DNA of 6,003 nucleotides from Candidatus Dormiibacterota bacterium (GTDB lineage Bacteria > Chloroflexota > Dormibacteria > Aeolococcales > Bog-877): positions 9,670 to 15,672 of the forward strand of contig PKXE01000163.1 in NCBI GenBank assembly GCA_003132265.1, written 5' to 3'. A model generated the notes under the pieces. That model did not search any database. It saw only the letters and a program-made list of their open reading frames with translations, and was not told the origin of the DNA. This document shows, piece by piece, positions 5,759 through 6,003 of the stretch. The first letter of the stretch is position 1. Each line of letters begins with the position of its first letter. Position numbers and translations under genes: made by a program.

Positions 5759-5793
5759 CGTCGGCCGACGTCCATTCCACGGCTCCGGACGTC
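5759..5793. promoter_or_regulatory. Nested palindromes upstream of the kinase gene, possible operator
   Basis: CGTCGGCCGACG (5759-5770) is a perfect 12-bp palindrome. Overlapping it, GACGTCC (5767-5773) pairs with GGACGTC (5787-5793) over a 13-nt loop. The block lies about 90-120 bp upstream of the kinase start inside the cassette, in sequence with no gene. It could be a repressor site or a hairpin. No regulator is encoded in the cassette, so the role is open. Confidence 0.3.
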
Positions 5794-5833
5794 ATCCACC
5801 TATCCGGCGATCTGGACGACCAGAACCCCACCA

Positions 5834-5858
5834 GCTCATTTGACCGACGGACCACTAG
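5834..5858 (-). repeat. Right terminal inverted repeat of the cassette
   Basis: The reverse-complement partner of 4652-4676, with core GCTCATTTGACCGAC and outer end GACCACTAG. It ends exactly at CTAG (5855-5858); base 5859 no longer matches its partner position 4651, so the boundary is sharp. On the plus strand it contains an outward-facing TTGACC at 5840-5845. Confidence 0.85.
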
Positions 5859-6003
5859 CACTGCCGATTCTTGAAGAGCTGCAAGCAAGAAGGGACCGCC
5901 CGGGAGCCATCGCTGGCGACCTCTAACCGCAGAGGGCACTCGGCGTCTCGGCGCTTCAGGGCAAGCAGACCGCCTTGTGCGACCTGCGCCGCAATGGCGC
6001 CTG
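5855..6003 (-). CDS. Possible 3' end of an unidentified minus-strand gene (partial)
   Basis: A frame open from the window edge gives 48 codons, GAIAAQVAQGGLLALKRRDA followed by ECPLRLEVASDGSRAVPSCL and QLFKNRQC, then TAG at 5857-5855 inside the right CTAG. About three quarters of its codons end in G or C, and the composition is more protein-like than the Arg-rich alternative frame. No family is recognised, and no start is in the window. If real, it was convergent with PucR before the cassette inserted, the two stop codons overlapping within one CTAG. A 48-codon frame in GC-rich DNA can be chance, so this is tentative. Confidence 0.25.
   Translation of the reverse strand, partial: GAIAAQVAQGGLLALKRRDAECPLRLEVASDGSRAVPSCLQLFKNRQC

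Larger units (their letters stand above)
4653..5857. mobile_element. Inverted-repeat-bounded cassette carrying one kinase gene, no transposase
   Basis: Inverted repeats at 4655-4676 and 5834-5855 match at 21 of 22 positions and face each other across 1,201 bp. A TA dinucleotide abuts each outer end (4653-4654 and 5856-5857), each within CTAG, which fits TA target duplication. IS630-type and some IS5-type transposases are known to use such sites, with CTAG preferred. The only gene inside is a phosphotransferase-family kinase covering about three quarters of the length; no transposase frame is seen. Joining the flanks with one TA removed gives CGCCACTAGCACTGCC, in which the PucR stop is kept. 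This suits a non-autonomous cassette (MIC-like) moved by a transposase in trans. Alternative: an IS relic whose transposase was replaced. Mobility is inferred; the repeat and CTAG ends are seen directly. Confidence 0.65.

Noticed and set aside
5671..5799. N-terminal extension of the kinase
   Set aside because: Arg/Ser-rich and unlike APH N-termini; AAGGAG placed 5 nt before ATG 5670 decides the start.
5723..5926. Plus-strand 67-codon frame crossing the right repeat
   Set aside because: It crosses the cassette boundary, has no ribosome-binding site and no recognisable motif.

Overview
The window is GC-rich, gene-dense bacterial DNA. Strong GC preference at third codon positions, GTG starts, and GC-rich hairpins without T-tracts between genes fit a high-GC soil-type lineage such as Actinomycetota or a Chloroflexota/Dormibacterota-like group. 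No marker gene fixes the taxon, so this is inference.

Positions 1-1700, plus strand, hold a peroxide/thiol-stress cluster. It has a hemerythrin-like HHE protein whose 5' end may lie outside the window, an AhpD/carboxymuconolactone-decarboxylase protein with an intact CxxC motif, and an OsmC/Ohr-family peroxidase gene 9 nt after the AhpD stop. The OsmC gene is broken by two in-frame stops and several frame changes, although both of its cysteines can still be read. AhpD-like and OsmC/Ohr proteins both draw on dithiol or lipoyl reductants in known systems, so the pairing makes functional sense.

Positions 1694-3273, minus strand, hold a medium-chain dehydrogenase that keeps the four-cysteine structural zinc lobe but lacks the usual catalytic zinc ligands. 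Upstream of it lies a gene for a small exported protein with an InlB-B-repeat-like C-terminal fold. A strong hairpin separates the two. Diverging from the exported protein gene is a full-length PucR/CdaR-type transcriptional regulator (3306-4655, plus).

Positions 4652-5858 are the most interesting part. A near-perfect inverted repeat of about 25 bp (24/25) bounds about 1.2 kb that contains one gene, an aminoglycoside-phosphotransferase-family kinase on the minus strand, and no transposase. Both outer ends fall in a CTAG tetranucleotide, as expected for insertion into CTAG with a TA duplication. The left CTAG supplies the PucR stop codon, so removing the cassette would leave PucR unchanged. 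The segment looks like a non-autonomous cassette mobilised in trans. After it, 5859-6003 holds only a possible partial minus-strand reading frame that ends in the right-hand CTAG.

No tRNA, rRNA or CRISPR array was seen.
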